The notes beneath the pieces are model-generated. The model was not told the DNA's origin and searched no databases. It saw nothing but the letters and a program-made list of their open reading frames with translations. The translations under genes were made by a program, and so were the position numbers. DNA of 64,000 nucleotides from Clostridia bacterium UC5.1-2E3 (GTDB lineage: Bacteria > Bacillota > Clostridia > Lachnospirales > Lachnospiraceae): assembly GCA_001304875.1 (NCBI GenBank), contig BBZO01000001.1, positions 62,001-126,000 on the forward strand. The letters run 5' to 3'. Shown in pieces: positions 40,133 through 50,268 of this stretch; position 1 is the stretch's first letter, and each line of letters starts with the position of its first letter.

Positions 40133-41916
40133 ATGAAATGCATTTTAAAATAGCGGCCGCAGCGGCCGCCATGGCGGCCATATGTTCCATGACCGCCTGG
40201 GCGAAGGATGTGGCCAATGTGGACACCTGCGTGATCGAGAACGGATACATCACTGTCAGCGGAAGGGCCTGGGAGGAGCCGGATCCGGTGCCGGAGACGG
40301 CGGCGGACGGCACGGCCGCAGACGGAAGCGCGGCCGCGGGAAGCACGGCAGGAACGGCGAATGGCGCGGCAGGCACAGCCGCAGTGAATGCGGACGGTAC
40401 GCCGGTGCAGGAGCAGCCGGTCATCATTCCGGACGACGGGAAATACTACCTGTTTGAGCTGCAGCCCTACGAGGAGAACATCGGAACCCGCGGCGATTAC
40501 TGCTCCGTCATCGACCAGGCGGAGAGCTTCAACTATCAGATGCCGTTCTATATGGAGGGCGGAACCTCCAGCCGGCTGTTTTCCCGCTTCGTGGTGGCCG
40601 TGTGCCGCGACGGGAAGTACGAGGAGATCAGCAACCAGGCATACATAACCAACCCGGAGTCCGTGGCGGCGTTCCAGGATCCCTATCCGGAGGTTTCCAC
40701 GAAGAAGGGCCTGCTGATCCAGAACGATATGACCGCAGATGCCTTTGAGCTGGGCGTGAAGTACGTCATCATCAATATCCCGTTCCACCACATTCTGGAT
40801 CCGAACGGCGCGCTCACCCACGAGTACAACGGAAAGACCTACCATTTTAACAAGTCGCTGATCGAGAGCTACGACAACACCATCCGTCTGATGACCCAGA
40901 AGGGCATGGTGGTGTCCGCCATCGTGTTAAACGGCTGGAACGACCAGATGCCGCAGCTCATTTATCCGGGCGCATCCAAGTCCGCCACGGCCAACTACTA
41001 CATGTTCAACACCGTGACGAAGCAGGGCTTTGAGGACACCATGGCGATCATGTCGTTCCTGGCGGAGCGCTACTCCGGCGCCAATATCGACTATGGCCGC
41101 GTATCCAACTGGATCATCGGAAACGAGATCAACAACAACGAGCAGTGGAACTACGCCGGCCCCATGGCCATTGAGGAGTATGTGAAGGCCTACGAGCACG
41201 CGTTCCGCGTGTTCTACAGTGCGATTAAGAGCCAGAGCGCCAACGCGAGAGTGTTTTTCTCCACCGACTTTTTCTGGAACCAGGAGAACACCACTCTCAA
41301 GTACGGAGCGAAGGATGTCATCGACCTGTTTAACCAGTACGTGAGGGAGGGCGGCCAGATGGACTGGGGCCTTGCCTACCATCCGTACCCATTAAATCTG
41401 ACGGAGCCGGAGTTCTGGCTGGATGACGGCACGGGGCGCATCACTGACAGTTTAAACTCCCCGGTGGTGAACTTCAAAAACCTGCATGTGCTTACCGATT
41501 ACTTCCAGCAGGATGTGATGAGAAATGCCTCCGGCAGCGTGAGACATATCATCCTCTCGGAGCAGGGCTTTACCTCTAAGAGCGCCACCAGAGGCGACGT
41601 GCCCGAGCTGCAGGCCGCGGCGTTTGCCTACGCCTATTTTCTGGTGGACAGCAATCCCTACATTGATGCCTTTATCCTGAGCCGTCAGGTGGATGCGATC
41701 TCGGAGGTGAACCAGTTCTGTGCGTTCGGCCTCTGGACCGTGGACATGGACCGGCCCGACGTGGTGATCGCGGAAAAGAGAAAGAAGCTCTGGGAGGTGT
41801 TTAAGTACATCGACGACGGCAAGGAGGCCCTGAAGCGGACCGAGTTCGCGAAGCCTCTGATCGGCATCAGCAAATGGAGCGACGTGATTCCGAACTTCAA
41901 GTACAAAGAAGAGTAA
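40133..41916 (+). CDS. Secreted DUF5722 protein, glycosidase-like
   Basis: Exported protein of about 594 residues. The ATG at 40133 is best placed behind AGGAGG. One A is missing near 40156, and restoring it gives MKCILKIAAAAAAM, a signal peptide. An ATG at 40138 reads in frame without repair. Residues about 55-85 form an Ala/Gly/Thr/Asp-rich linker. The rest matches DUF5722, with a TIM-barrel pattern: MTQKGMVVSAIVLNGWND, WIIGNEINNNEQWNYAG (possible acid/base Glu), WGLAYHPYPLNL and HIILSEQGF (possible nucleophile Glu). A glycan is the likely target, but which one is unknown. Confidence 0.78.
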
Positions 41917-41952
41917 AAAACATAAAAATATGGAGAGAAATGGCTGATTTAG

Positions 41953-41981
41953 TTGACAAAAAGGGAAAACCGCCTTATAAT
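41953..41981 (+). promoter_or_regulatory. Perfect consensus promoter
   Basis: TTGACA (41953-41958), 17 bases, TATAAT (41976-41981). It predicts strong constitutive expression of the following Lys/Ala-rich protein. Confidence 0.8.
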
Positions 41982-42064
41982 TTCTTTCGATCATTGACAT
42001 CAGAGGTTTTGCACTATAGGGTGATTGAATATACTTTAGTTGAGTTGATAGGAGGAAATTCAAG

Positions 42065-42532
42065 ATGGCAGTAACCAAGAAGACCACTGCAGCAGAGACA
42101 ACCGCAGCAGTTAAGACCGCTAAAGCAGCCGCTCCTGTAGAAGCAGCTCCGGCAGCACCGGCTAAGAAGGCCGAGGCAGAGGCTCCGAAGAAAGAGGCAG
42201 CCCCGAAGAAGGAGGCCGCTCCGAAGAAGACAGCAGCAGCGAAGAAAGAGGCCGCTCCGAAGAAAGCAGCAGCTCCGGCAAAGGAGACCGTGAAGAAGGC
42301 TCCCGCGAAGAAAGCTCCTGCAAAGAAGGAAGCAAAGGTGTTCGTTGAGTTTGCAGGCAGACAGTTCCTTGCCGACGAGATTGTGGAGAAGGCAAAGGCT
42401 GCATACGTGGCAGCCGGTCACACTGCGGCAGGCATTAAGACCATCGAGGTTTATGTGAAGCCGGAGGAGAACGTTGCCTACTACGTGGTAAACGGCGAAG
42501 GTTCCGACGACTGGAAGGTTTCTTTAGATTAA
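42065..42532 (+). CDS. Lys/Ala-rich DUF6465 protein
   Basis: Protein of 155 residues in two parts. Residues about 1-92 are low-complexity, with repeated EAAPKK, KAPAKK and AAPAKK units, like the tail of histone H1 or bacterial histone-like proteins. Residues about 93-155 are a small folded domain, VFVEFAGRQFLADEIVEKAKAAYVAAG and IKTIEVYVKPEENVAYYVVNG, which I recognise as DUF6465. The positively charged tail could bind DNA, RNA or acidic wall polymers. It has the strongest promoter of the window and AGGAGG before its ATG, so it is probably abundant. Confidence 0.8.
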   Translation: MAVTKKTTAAETTAAVKTAKAAAPVEAAPAAPAKKAEAEAPKKEAAPKKEAAPKKTAAAKKEAAPKKAAAPAKETVKKAPAKKAPAKKEAKVFVEFAGRQFLADEIVEKAKAAYVAAGHTAAGIKTIEVYVKPEENVAYYVVNGEGSDDWKVSLD

Positions 42533-42547
42533 TAATTTCAGATGAAC

Positions 42548-42595
42548 GGCGGCCGGCCCTTCTGTTTATAAGCAGAGGTGCCGGTCGCTTTTTCT
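42548..42595 (+). terminator. Terminator after the DUF6465 gene
   Basis: GGCGGCCGGC...TTCTG pairs with GCAGA...GCCGGTCGC, then TTTTTC. A second hairpin, AATGGC...GCCATTTTT, lies at 42599-42636. Confidence 0.65.
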
Positions 42596-42756
42596 TAGAA
42601 AATGGCCGCACCTCTCCGCAGGTACAGCCATTTTTCCGCGTTTATTTTTATAAAATATATTTTCTAAAATCGTAATATAATATTCAGAAATTACAGACGA
42701 TTTTGTGGTACAATAGTCCCGTAATATTTTCTTTAAAAGTAAGGAACGAATCTGCT

Positions 42757-43429
42757 ATGCTGAAGGTGACAGGAATCGAGAAGAGCTTCAAGAGAAAAAG
42801 GTCCTGGCGGGCGCGTCCTTCGAGGCGGAGCGGGAACGTGTGTGGGGATCGTGGGCGGCAACGGCTGCGGGAAGACCACGCTTCTCTCCATCGTTGCCGG
42901 GGCGGCGAGGCCGGACGGCGGCAGCGTCTCCTTCGACGGTCACGAGGCGGTGGGGCATCCCAGGGTTTACGAGAAGTATGCGGCCTATGTGCCCCAGGAG
43001 AATCCCATGATGCCGGAGCTTTCAGCGCGGGACAACCTGCTTTTGTGGTACCGCGGGGACAGACGCCGCATGGAGCGCGATCTGGAGGAGGGTGCAGCCC
43101 GGATGATGGGCGTGGGCCAGTTCCTTAGGACGCCTGCGGGAAAGCTGTCCGGCGGACAGAAGAAACGTCTGACCATCGCAGGGGCGCTGGCCGGACACGC
43201 GCCGGTGCTCGTCATGGATGAGCCGGGCGCTGCGCTGGATTTAGCCTGCAAGGAGGACATAAAGGCATACCTTGGAACCTATATGGAGCAGGGGGGAACC
43301 GTGATTCTCACGTCCCACGAGATGGCGGAGCTGTCCCTGTGTCACAGGATATATGTGCTGAAGGAGGGACGCCTGGCGGAGATACCCGCGGCGGAGACGG
43401 CGGCGCAGCTGATGGGCTATTTTAGTTGA
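42757..43429 (+). CDS. ABC transporter ATP-binding protein (two frame breaks)
   Basis: ATPase of 224 residues after repair. The N-terminus reads MLKVTGIEKSF, then EKKVLAGASFEAERGTCVGI once a G is restored near 42792 and another near 42832. Walker A is GGNGCGKTTLL, the signature LSGGQKKRL and Walker B VLVMDEPGAALD; the switch His is in LTSHEMAEL. It belongs to the single-domain exporter type. It probably drives the two ABC-2-type membrane proteins encoded at 45211 and 46388. Confidence 0.82.
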
Positions 43430-43470
43430 AAGACTAATATAGATAGATAGAAAAAACAGGAGGATAAATT

Positions 43471-45191
43471 ATGGAAGAAATGACGACAAACCAGCCGGTC
43501 ACGGAAGAGCCGAAGAAGAGCGGCAAAAAAGCCGGCATCATTGTGGCGGTAATTGCAGTGATCGCCATTATCGCGGCGGCGGCATACTTTATGGCGCCTA
43601 AGAAGGACGCGAAAACAGTAGTCGTGGATGCCATCGCATCGGCGGTGGACACGGAGGAGACTTCTCCGCTGGAGGAAATCTTCGGATGGGAGGAATTTTA
43701 TGAGGCGATGAAGACCAGCCCGTATCAGGTGGATCTCGAGGTCCAGCTGGACGGCGGCAGCGAGGATCTGGCAGATCTGACCAGCGGAAAATTATTTATG
43801 ACCTCGAAGGCGGATCCAGAGAGCCGCAGCTCGTCTGCTGTATTCGGCATCGGCTATGCGGGGATGGATCTGGCAAAGCTGCAGGCTTACATGGATGACA
43901 CCAATCTCATCATGCGATTCCGGAGCTTTCCAGCAAGGCGTTTACCTTAAACTACAAGGACGACCTGGCGGGACGGATCAAGAACTCTGAGCTTATCAGC
44001 AGCGCGCTCGAGAGCTCCGGCATGGATCCGGAGGAGACGGCCAACTACATCACCGAGTATTTCCAGTATCTGCAGGACAATTCCTACGGCGCAGATATGC
44101 CGTTTGACCTTAAGGCCCTGTGGAGCCGTTACAGAGAGGGAAGCCAGGCAATCGACAACTTAAAGGCGGCCATGACCGTGGAGGAGATCGAGGGAAAGAC
44201 ACAGACGATCAACGGCAAGGAGGAGTCTGTGGACGGATACCAGGTGCAGGTGTCGAAGGAGGCATTTGCGGAGTTCTTAACCGCCACCAAGGAATTTATC
44301 ATGGCGGATGAGGCCTTCAAGACCGACGTGGTGGAGTATTTTGACATCATGGCGAACTCCTACAAGCTGGGCGGCATGACCATGAACGGCGAGGCGATTC
44401 CCGGCGGCGAGGCGATCTGGGCACAGCTCGGCGAGGCGATGGAGCAGGGAATCGACAGCATCGGCCAGTATGTGGGCGATATCGATGCCAGCGTCTATGT
44501 GACGAAGGACGGCAGACTGGCTTCCTACGAGGCGACGACTGTGATCGCGGTTCCGGAGACTGCAGCTGCGGAGGACGGAGCGGCTGAGGCAGAGGCAGAC
44601 GCCGGGACAGAAGCGGCCGCTGAGGAGGCTGGCAGCACGGCGGTGACTCTGACGGTCAAGGGCCAGTACGAGGGCGGCTACCACATGGGAGCCAACTCCT
44701 CCACCGAGATCGGCATAAGCGACGGTGTGGATACGGTATCCGTTGTGATCGACCGCGCGGGCACTTACGACAAGGAGGTTTACGATGACAGCGTGACCGT
44801 CACGGTTCTGGGCGGAGAGAGCGAGTTTAGCGCGATCCTCAGAGGCAGCTACACGGTGGCGGACAGCACCTACACACTCAATATGGATCTGGGCGTTGAC
44901 GGAAAGACCATCGCGGCGCTGGATCTTGCAGGTGCGGTGCAGAACCTGGTCAAGGGCGAGAGCTTTGATGCCACCATCGATCAGATGAAGTTCCAGATCA
45001 TGGATGAGGATGGAATGACGGAGCTCTCCATGGATATGTCCGGCCGCTACGCGGTGATTCCGCTGGAGGGCGGGGTGGATATGCCGGAGGGCGAGACCAT
45101 GGATGTGCTTGCCGCGACGGAGGAAGACTGGAATAATGTGGCCATGGAGCTGTTTGCCAACGCAGTGGGCATTCTCACGCAGCTTCAGTAA
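43471..45191 (+). CDS. Membrane-anchored protein of unknown function (one frame break)
   Basis: Protein of 573 residues after repair. A cytosolic N-terminus with KKSGKKAG precedes one helix, IIVAVIAVIAIIAAAAYFMA. A large extracellular part follows, with mixed alpha/beta character and an Ala/Glu-rich spacer at about residue 368 (ETAAAEDGAAEAEADAGTEA). Near 43917 ATGGCG appears as ATGCG; repair gives LIMAIPELSSKAFTLNYKDD. It resembles the poorly described clostridial DUF6583 group by its layout, but that is a weak guess. Encoded between an ABC ATPase and two permeases, it may be an accessory or substrate-binding subunit. Confidence 0.6.
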
Positions 45192-45210
45192 TTTTGGCTG
45201 AGAGGGAAAT

Positions 45211-46395
45211 ATGAGAACCTTTTTAATCTATCTGAAAATGGAATTAAAACGTGTCCTCAGAGTCATCCCATATTTTCTGGCAGGAGCAACTGTACTGACG
45301 CTACTTCTCGGTACAGTTGCTCTTTCTGCAGGGACACTTATCTATGGGGACCGGGCCGTGGGGAAGATCACCATCGGGATGATTCTTCCGGAGGACGGCG
45401 CGGCGGCAAGGCGCGTGCTGGGGATGCTGGAGTCCTTGGACAGCGTGGGCTCTGTCTGCGAGTTCGTCTATGTGGACCGGGAGACCGGAAAGAAGGGGCT
45501 GGCCGACGGGGAGTTTTACTGCCTGATGGACGTGCCGGGGACCTTCGTCCAGGACATCATGAACGGCACCAACACGCCGGTGACCATCATTTTCCCGGAA
45601 CATGCGGGGACGGAGGCGGCGGTTTTAAAGGCCTTAACCGATTCTGCGGCCCACACGCTGGGGGTCTCCCAGGCGGGGATCTATGCGGCGGACGAGCTGT
45701 GCCTTGCTAACGGGCACCCCGAAGCGGTGGCCCAGGTGGAGGCGGACTTAAACCGCATCTATCTCAGATATTCCGCCTCCCGCGAGGGATACTTTGGAAA
45801 GCAGACGGTCAGCGCGGCGGGGGACGTGTCCATGACGGAGTATTACGGGATCTCCGCGTTTGTGATGTTTCTTTTGCTGTTGGGGATCCCGGCGGCCCAG
45901 TTCCTGGCGCCCCACAGCCGGGTATTTACGCAGCGGCTGCGGATGATGGGCGTGGGGGCCTTTCAGATGGCGTCTGCCAGATACTGGGCGGCGGTTCTGC
46001 TGCTGGGCGGAGCGGCGGCGCTGGTCTCTGCGGCGGCGGTATGCCTTGGCGCCGTTAATTTCAGCGGTTACGGGGCGGCAGCGGTGGCGCTCACCTGTCT
46101 CGCAGCGGCGGCAATGATTCTGTTTATCTATGAGCTGGCCGGGAGTGCGCCGGCCGGCGTGATGATTCTGTTTTTCGGCGCCGTGGTCATGGCCTTTCTG
46201 GCCGGCGGGCTGGTCCCTTCGGTGTTCCTGCCGGCGTCGGTGAAGGTCGTGGGGCAGTGGATGCCGGCGGCTCTGATGATGGATGCGCTGACGGGGGCGT
46301 TTGCGGCTCCGGCGCCCGGAGCGCTTGCGAAGCTGGGCGCGATGGCGGCGGTGTTTTTCCTTTTGACGGTGGGGGTGATGAAGCGGAATGAATGA
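45211..46395 (+). CDS. ABC-2-type permease
   Basis: Membrane protein of 394 residues with the ABC-2/YhfA-like layout: an N-terminal helix (VIPYFLAGATVLTLLLGTVAL), an external domain of about 170 residues (IYGDRAVGKITIGMILPEDG to MTEYYGISAF), and then five or six helices at the C-terminus, including FVMFLLLLGIPAAQFLAP. It likely exports a drug, lipid or peptide with the ATPase encoded at 42757. Its end overlaps the next start by eight bases. Confidence 0.75.
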   Translation: MRTFLIYLKMELKRVLRVIPYFLAGATVLTLLLGTVALSAGTLIYGDRAVGKITIGMILPEDGAAARRVLGMLESLDSVGSVCEFVYVDRETGKKGLADGEFYCLMDVPGTFVQDIMNGTNTPVTIIFPEHAGTEAAVLKALTDSAAHTLGVSQAGIYAADELCLANGHPEAVAQVEADLNRIYLRYSASREGYFGKQTVSAAGDVSMTEYYGISAFVMFLLLLGIPAAQFLAPHSRVFTQRLRMMGVGAFQMASARYWAAVLLLGGAAALVSAAAVCLGAVNFSGYGAAAVALTCLAAAAMILFIYELAGSAPAGVMILFFGAVVMAFLAGGLVPSVFLPASVKVVGQWMPAALMMDALTGAFAAPAPGALAKLGAMAAVFFLLTVGVMKRNE

Positions 46396-47521
46396 TCGGC
46401 TGATCTGGCTCTGGCTGTCGGTGAAGCGGCAGCTGAAGCGCCCTCTGTTTGTGGTGTTTCTCCTGGCAGTGCCGGCGGTCATGGTTTTCTTAAGCCGCCT
46501 GGAGCAGGCGGACTCCGGCCGCATCGCCGTGGCGGTGTACGCGGAGGACGAGACTCTCGCGCCGGAGGTCATCGGGCTTTTGGAGAGCGCGGAGGGTGTG
46601 TTTGAATTTTATACGGTCCCTTCGGCGGAGGCGGTGAAGGAGGACGTGGCGGCCCGGCGGGCGGAGTGCGGCTATATCTTCGGGGAAGATCTGAAGGGAA
46701 AGCTGGATTCCGGGAACTACCGCCGCTGCATCACCGTGATCTCGGCTCCCTCCACGGTGCTGGCGGAGCTCTCCACGGAGGTGGTGTACGCCCGGCTCAT
46801 CGAGGTGTACGGGCGGGAGCTTTTAAAGACTTACAGCGAGGAGGGGGAGGGACTTTCCTTTCTCCCGGAGGAAGAGCGCTGGGAGGCGCTGGAACCGCTG
46901 TATGAGAAGTATGCGTCCAACGGGAGCACGTTTTCGTTTGAGTATGTGACGGCAGAGGAGGCGTTCGGGGAGGACGCGCCGGGCGTTGCAGGTGCGTTGC
47001 AGGGGACTGACAGCGCTGCCTGGGAGGACGCAGCGGAGCGTGCGGAAAACGCCGGCGGCCTTGCGGGCTTTCCCGTGCGCGGCGTTGGCGCGGTCTGCAT
47101 GTTTATCATGGGCCTTTTTTCGGCGGCCTGGCTGGTGAAGGACGAGGAGAGCGGCCTGTTTGCGGCGGTTTCCGGCAACCGGAGGAGCTTCTGCCGGGCC
47201 GTATCGGCGGGTGCGCCGGTATTCCTTCTGGGGCTCTCGGTGCTGGCGGCGGTCTTTTTCTCTGGCGGAGGAGGAAATCTCTTAAAGGAGGCCGCGCTGA
47301 TGGCTGTTTACGCGGTTCTTGTCGCCGCCTTTTCCATGGCGCTTGAGCGCCTTCTGGGGCGGGCGGAGATTTTGCTGGGACTTCTGCCATTTTTAGCCAT
47401 CGCAAGCCTTGTCGTATGCCCGGTGTTTGCGGATTTATCCTATTTTGTGCCGGCATTCCGGCTTTTGCGCCTGCTTTTTGTGCCCTACTACTATCTGTGG
47501 GGGTGCGCGGCTTTTTTGTAA
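46388..47521 (+). CDS. ABC-2-type permease
   Basis: Second membrane protein of the exporter, 377 residues, with the same plan as its neighbour: helix (PLFVVFLLAVPAVMVFL), external domain beginning RIAVAVYAEDETLAPEVIGLL, and five to six C-terminal helices (GLFSAAWLVKDEESGLFAAV, VPAFRLLRLLFVPYYYLWG). It overlaps the preceding gene, which supports a heterodimer. G+C is especially high, with many Gly and Ala codons. Confidence 0.75.
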   Translation: MNDRLIWLWLSVKRQLKRPLFVVFLLAVPAVMVFLSRLEQADSGRIAVAVYAEDETLAPEVIGLLESAEGVFEFYTVPSAEAVKEDVAARRAECGYIFGEDLKGKLDSGNYRRCITVISAPSTVLAELSTEVVYARLIEVYGRELLKTYSEEGEGLSFLPEEERWEALEPLYEKYASNGSTFSFEYVTAEEAFGEDAPGVAGALQGTDSAAWEDAAERAENAGGLAGFPVRGVGAVCMFIMGLFSAAWLVKDEESGLFAAVSGNRRSFCRAVSAGAPVFLLGLSVLAAVFFSGGGGNLLKEAALMAVYAVLVAAFSMALERLLGRAEILLGLLPFLAIASLVVCPVFADLSYFVPAFRLLRLLFVPYYYLWGCAAFL

Positions 47522-47528
47522 AAATGCG

Positions 47529-47557
47529 TTGCTATTTTTAAGAATTGAATATATAAT
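47529..47557 (+). promoter_or_regulatory. Promoter of the mgtE leader transcript
   Basis: TTGCTA (47529-47534) and TATAAT (47552-47557), 17 bases apart. The start codon is about 190 bases further on, so the RNA has a long leader. Confidence 0.65.
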
Positions 47558-47563
47558 GAGAAA

Positions 47564-47755
47564 GTAAGTTTGAGGACAGACAATTACTTTCAGAAAGGAC
47601 GTGACATTGTGGAAGGTCGAAGTCGTATTTCGGCGGAATCTGACAGCGGGAACCCTGGGCCTGCGACGGATGGCTGGCCGCATTGTCACGGCCCGTTTTC
47701 GTAGAGCAGGACTGTATTTCCGCTTTCAAAACTTATGATTTGAAAGGGGAAGAGT
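47564..47755 (+). ncRNA. Long structured 5' leader of mgtE, possible riboswitch
   Basis: CGTGACA, early in the leader, pairs perfectly with TGTCACG about 90 bases later, enclosing several small stems such as CGAA/TTCG and a G+C-rich CAGCGGGAACCCTGGGCCTG segment. The motifs of the known magnesium M-box are not visible, nor are those of the manganese yybP-ykoY or NiCo elements. It contains no open frame. A metal-sensing RNA is suggested by the gene it precedes but is unproven. Confidence 0.4.
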
Positions 47756-49107
47756 ATGTTCGATGAGGAACTGGATTTAGAAGAATTGCTGGATTTAGCT
47801 GAGAAGAAGCAGTATCTGAAACTGAAGGAGCGCTTGGTCGATCTGAATGAGGTGGATATTGCTTTATTTATTGAGGAGCTGGATTCGGAGAAGACGGTGG
47901 TTGTGTTCCGGATGCTGCCGAAGGAGCTGGCAACGGACGTATTTGCGTGCCTGCCGGTGGAGAAGCAGCAGCACATCATCAACAGCATCACCGACCGCGA
48001 GCTGAATTTTATCATGGACGATCTGTTCGTGGACGATGCGGTGGACATGTTGGAGGAGCTGCCGGCCACCATCGTGAAGAGGGTTCTGCAGAACGCGAGC
48101 CCGGACACGAGAAAGCTGATTAATCAGTTTTTGAAATACCCGGAGAACAGCGCCGGCAGCATTATGACGGCGGAGTACGTGGGCCTCAAAAAGCGCATGA
48201 CCGTGGAGCAGGCCTTCGCCTATATCCGGAAGCACGGCGTGGACAAGGAGACCATCTACACCTGCTATGTGATGGACGACAAGCGCCACTTAGAGGGCGT
48301 CGTGACGGTCAAGGATCTCCTCATGAATCCGTACGAGACCGTCATCGGCGAGATCATGGACACCAGAGTGATCAAGGCGGTGACCACGGAGGATCGGGAG
48401 GAGGTCGTCGATACATTTAACAAGTACGATCTTCTGTCGCTGCCGGTGGTGGACCAGGAGGACCGCCTGGTGGGCATCATCACCGTGGACGACGCGGTGG
48501 ATGTCATGGAGCAGGAGGCCACGGAGGACTTCGAGAAGATGGCGGCCATGCTCCCCAGTGAGCGGCCCTATCTGAAGACCAGCGTGCTGCAGCTGGCGAA
48601 GAACCGTATTTTGTGGCTGTTGATTCTCATGCTGAGCAGTACGATCACCGGGAGCATCCTGGCGGAGTACGAGGCGGCGTTTGCGGCGGTGCCGCTGCTG
48701 GTCACATTTATTCCCATGCTCATGAGCACGGGAGGAAACTCGGGCAGCCAGTCCAGCACCATGATTATCCGCGGTATGTCCGTGGGCGAGATCGAACCGT
48801 CGGATATACTGAAAGTGATCTGGAAGGAAGTGCGAGTGGGCGTAATCTGCGGCCTCTGCCTGGCTGTGGTCAATTACGTCCGGCTTATTATCATTTATCC
48901 GGGCAGGGAGATGATCTGCCTGACGGTGGTTTTGAGCATCTTTTTATCGTTATCATCGCGAAAACCATCGGCTGTACGCTGCCGATCGGGGCCAAGGTCC
49001 TGAGGCTTGACCCGGCTATCATGGCGTCGCCGATGATCACGACCATCGTGGACTGCTTAAGTCTGATGATTTACTTTGCACTGGCGTGCAGATTTCTGGA
49101 AATGTAA
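47756..49107 (+). CDS. mgtE: Magnesium transporter MgtE (one frame break)
   Basis: Mg2+ channel of 450 residues after repair. Order: N-domain of helical repeats (DLNEVDIALFIEELDSEKTVVVFRMLP, FVDDAVDMLEELPATIVKRVL), two CBS domains (PENSAGSIMTAEYVGL, VDQEDRLVGIITVDDAVDVME), a plug helix and five membrane helices with the selectivity segment TFIPMLMSTGGNSGSQSSTMIIRG. A base is missing near 48948; repair joins FIVIIAKTIGCTLPIGAKVLRLDPA, with the last helix pair intact. Expression is probably controlled by the long leader. Confidence 0.9.
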
Positions 49108-49127
49108 TCAAGGGAGACATAAAATAT

Positions 49128-49721
49128 ATGAGACTTGGAAGCAAACGGGAGGAGAATACGGAGGAGAAAAAGAGAAAGAGCAGGAAAAAGCCTCTCCGCA
49201 AGGAGGTGATGGAGTGGGTGCAGATCCTTGCGGTGGCGGCGGTGCTGGCGTTCGTGATCAACACGTTTGTCATTGCCAACAGCTGGGTGCCCTCGCCGTC
49301 CATGGAGAATACGATCCGCGCCAAAAGCCGGGTGATCGGCTTCCGCTTTTCCTATCTTTTTGAGGAGCCGGCGCGCGGGGACGTGGTCATTTTTAAATGG
49401 CCGGACAACGAGGAGATCAACTATGTGAAGCGCATCATCGGCCTGCCGGGCGAGACCGTGACCATCGTGGACGGGAAGGTTTACATCGACGGCTCCGAGG
49501 AGCCGCTGGACGAGCCCTATCTGCCGGAGCCCATGGAAGGCTCCTTCGGGCCGTACGTGGTGCCGGAGGGCGCGTACTTCATGATGGGCGACAACCGGAA
49601 CCACTCGCAGGACGCCCGCTACTGGACCAACACGTTTGTGTATGAGGATCAGATGGTGGCGAAGGTGATTTTCTCGTATTTCCCGACGGTTAAGATGATT
49701 GACGGGGTTTATTTTGATTAA
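49128..49721 (+). CDS. lepB: Type I signal peptidase
   Basis: Membrane protease of 197 residues that removes signal peptides. A basic N-terminus precedes one helix (WVQILAVAAVLAFVINTFVI). The nucleophile is Ser 58 in WVPSPSMENTI and the general base Lys 101 in YVKRIIGLPGE. Box E is GDNRNHSQDARYW. ATG 49128 was chosen because it starts MRLGSKRE and has GGGAG upstream; a longer frame would only add residues overlapping mgtE. A terminator follows. Confidence 0.92.
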   Translation: MRLGSKREENTEEKKRKSRKKPLRKEVMEWVQILAVAAVLAFVINTFVIANSWVPSPSMENTIRAKSRVIGFRFSYLFEEPARGDVVIFKWPDNEEINYVKRIIGLPGETVTIVDGKVYIDGSEEPLDEPYLPEPMEGSFGPYVVPEGAYFMMGDNRNHSQDARYWTNTFVYEDQMVAKVIFSYFPTVKMIDGVYFD

Positions 49722-49734
49722 GCAGGAAATGGAT

Positions 49735-49784
49735 AAAAAAGATGCATCCGGCGCTCCCTGGGAGCTGCCGCACTGCATCTTTTT
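49735..49784. terminator. Bidirectional terminator
   Basis: AAAAAAGATGCA (49735-49746) pairs with TGCATCTTTTT (49774-49784), with an internal GCGCTCCC/GGGAGCTGC stem. It lies between convergent genes. Confidence 0.75.
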
Positions 49785-49816
49785 ATTTACCGATATATCT
49801 TCTGTCAAAGTCCGTT

Positions 49817-50155
49817 CTAAAACTTCTCAAATCCCTCGACATTCATCACGAACACCGTCGCGCCGCCCACCTTCATATTCATGGGAACGGACATGCCGAT
49901 GTGCGGGGAAGAGCTTCCGGCGGAGATTGTGGGAGGTGCATAGACCAGCTGGTGTCTGGTACCGGAGGTCTTTTTGATGATCTCGATGGCCTCCTCCACT
50001 TTGTCGTCATCCACGCCGAGCATCAGGGTGGTGCTTCGTTTCTTCATGAAACCGCCGACGGTGGACAGCTTTGTGACGAAAAACGAGTGCTGGTTTAAAT
50101 CGTATACCAGATCATCCGCGTCGTCGCTTCCTATAATAGCTAAAATCATTTTCAT
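49817..50155 (-). CDS. darA: Cyclic-di-AMP receptor, DarA/PstA type
   Basis: PII-like protein of 112 residues: MKMILAIIGSDDADDLVYDLN, then FFVTKLSTVGGFMKKRSTTLMLGVDDDKVEEAIEIIKK and a C-terminal VGGATVFVMNVEGFEKF. The GGFMKK(R/G)..TL(M/L)xGV segment is the family signature for binding cyclic-di-AMP. It acts as a trimeric cytosolic signal sensor; its output is poorly known. The start chosen has GGAGGTGG upstream. It is a single gene facing the GntR locus in the opposite orientation. Confidence 0.9.
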   Translation of the reverse strand: MKMILAIIGSDDADDLVYDLNQHSFFVTKLSTVGGFMKKRSTTLMLGVDDDKVEEAIEIIKKTSGTRHQLVYAPPTISAGSSSPHIGMSVPMNMKVGGATVFVMNVEGFEKF

Positions 50156-50268
50156 GTATTGCCACCTCCATATATAGTAAATCATATCTCTTCGCCTTCT
50201 ATTTTATCATTAAATTCACAAAAATTAAATAAGTATTTCATTAATTTGCGAAAAAGTATAAAAAGGGG

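Noticed and set aside
42100-42330. A tandem DNA repeat array
   Set aside because: The repeats are codons for Lys/Ala/Pro units within the DUF6465 protein, not an intergenic array or CRISPR.
47564-47755. A magnesium M-box riboswitch before mgtE
   Set aside because: The conserved M-box blocks are not visible, so only a structured leader is reported.
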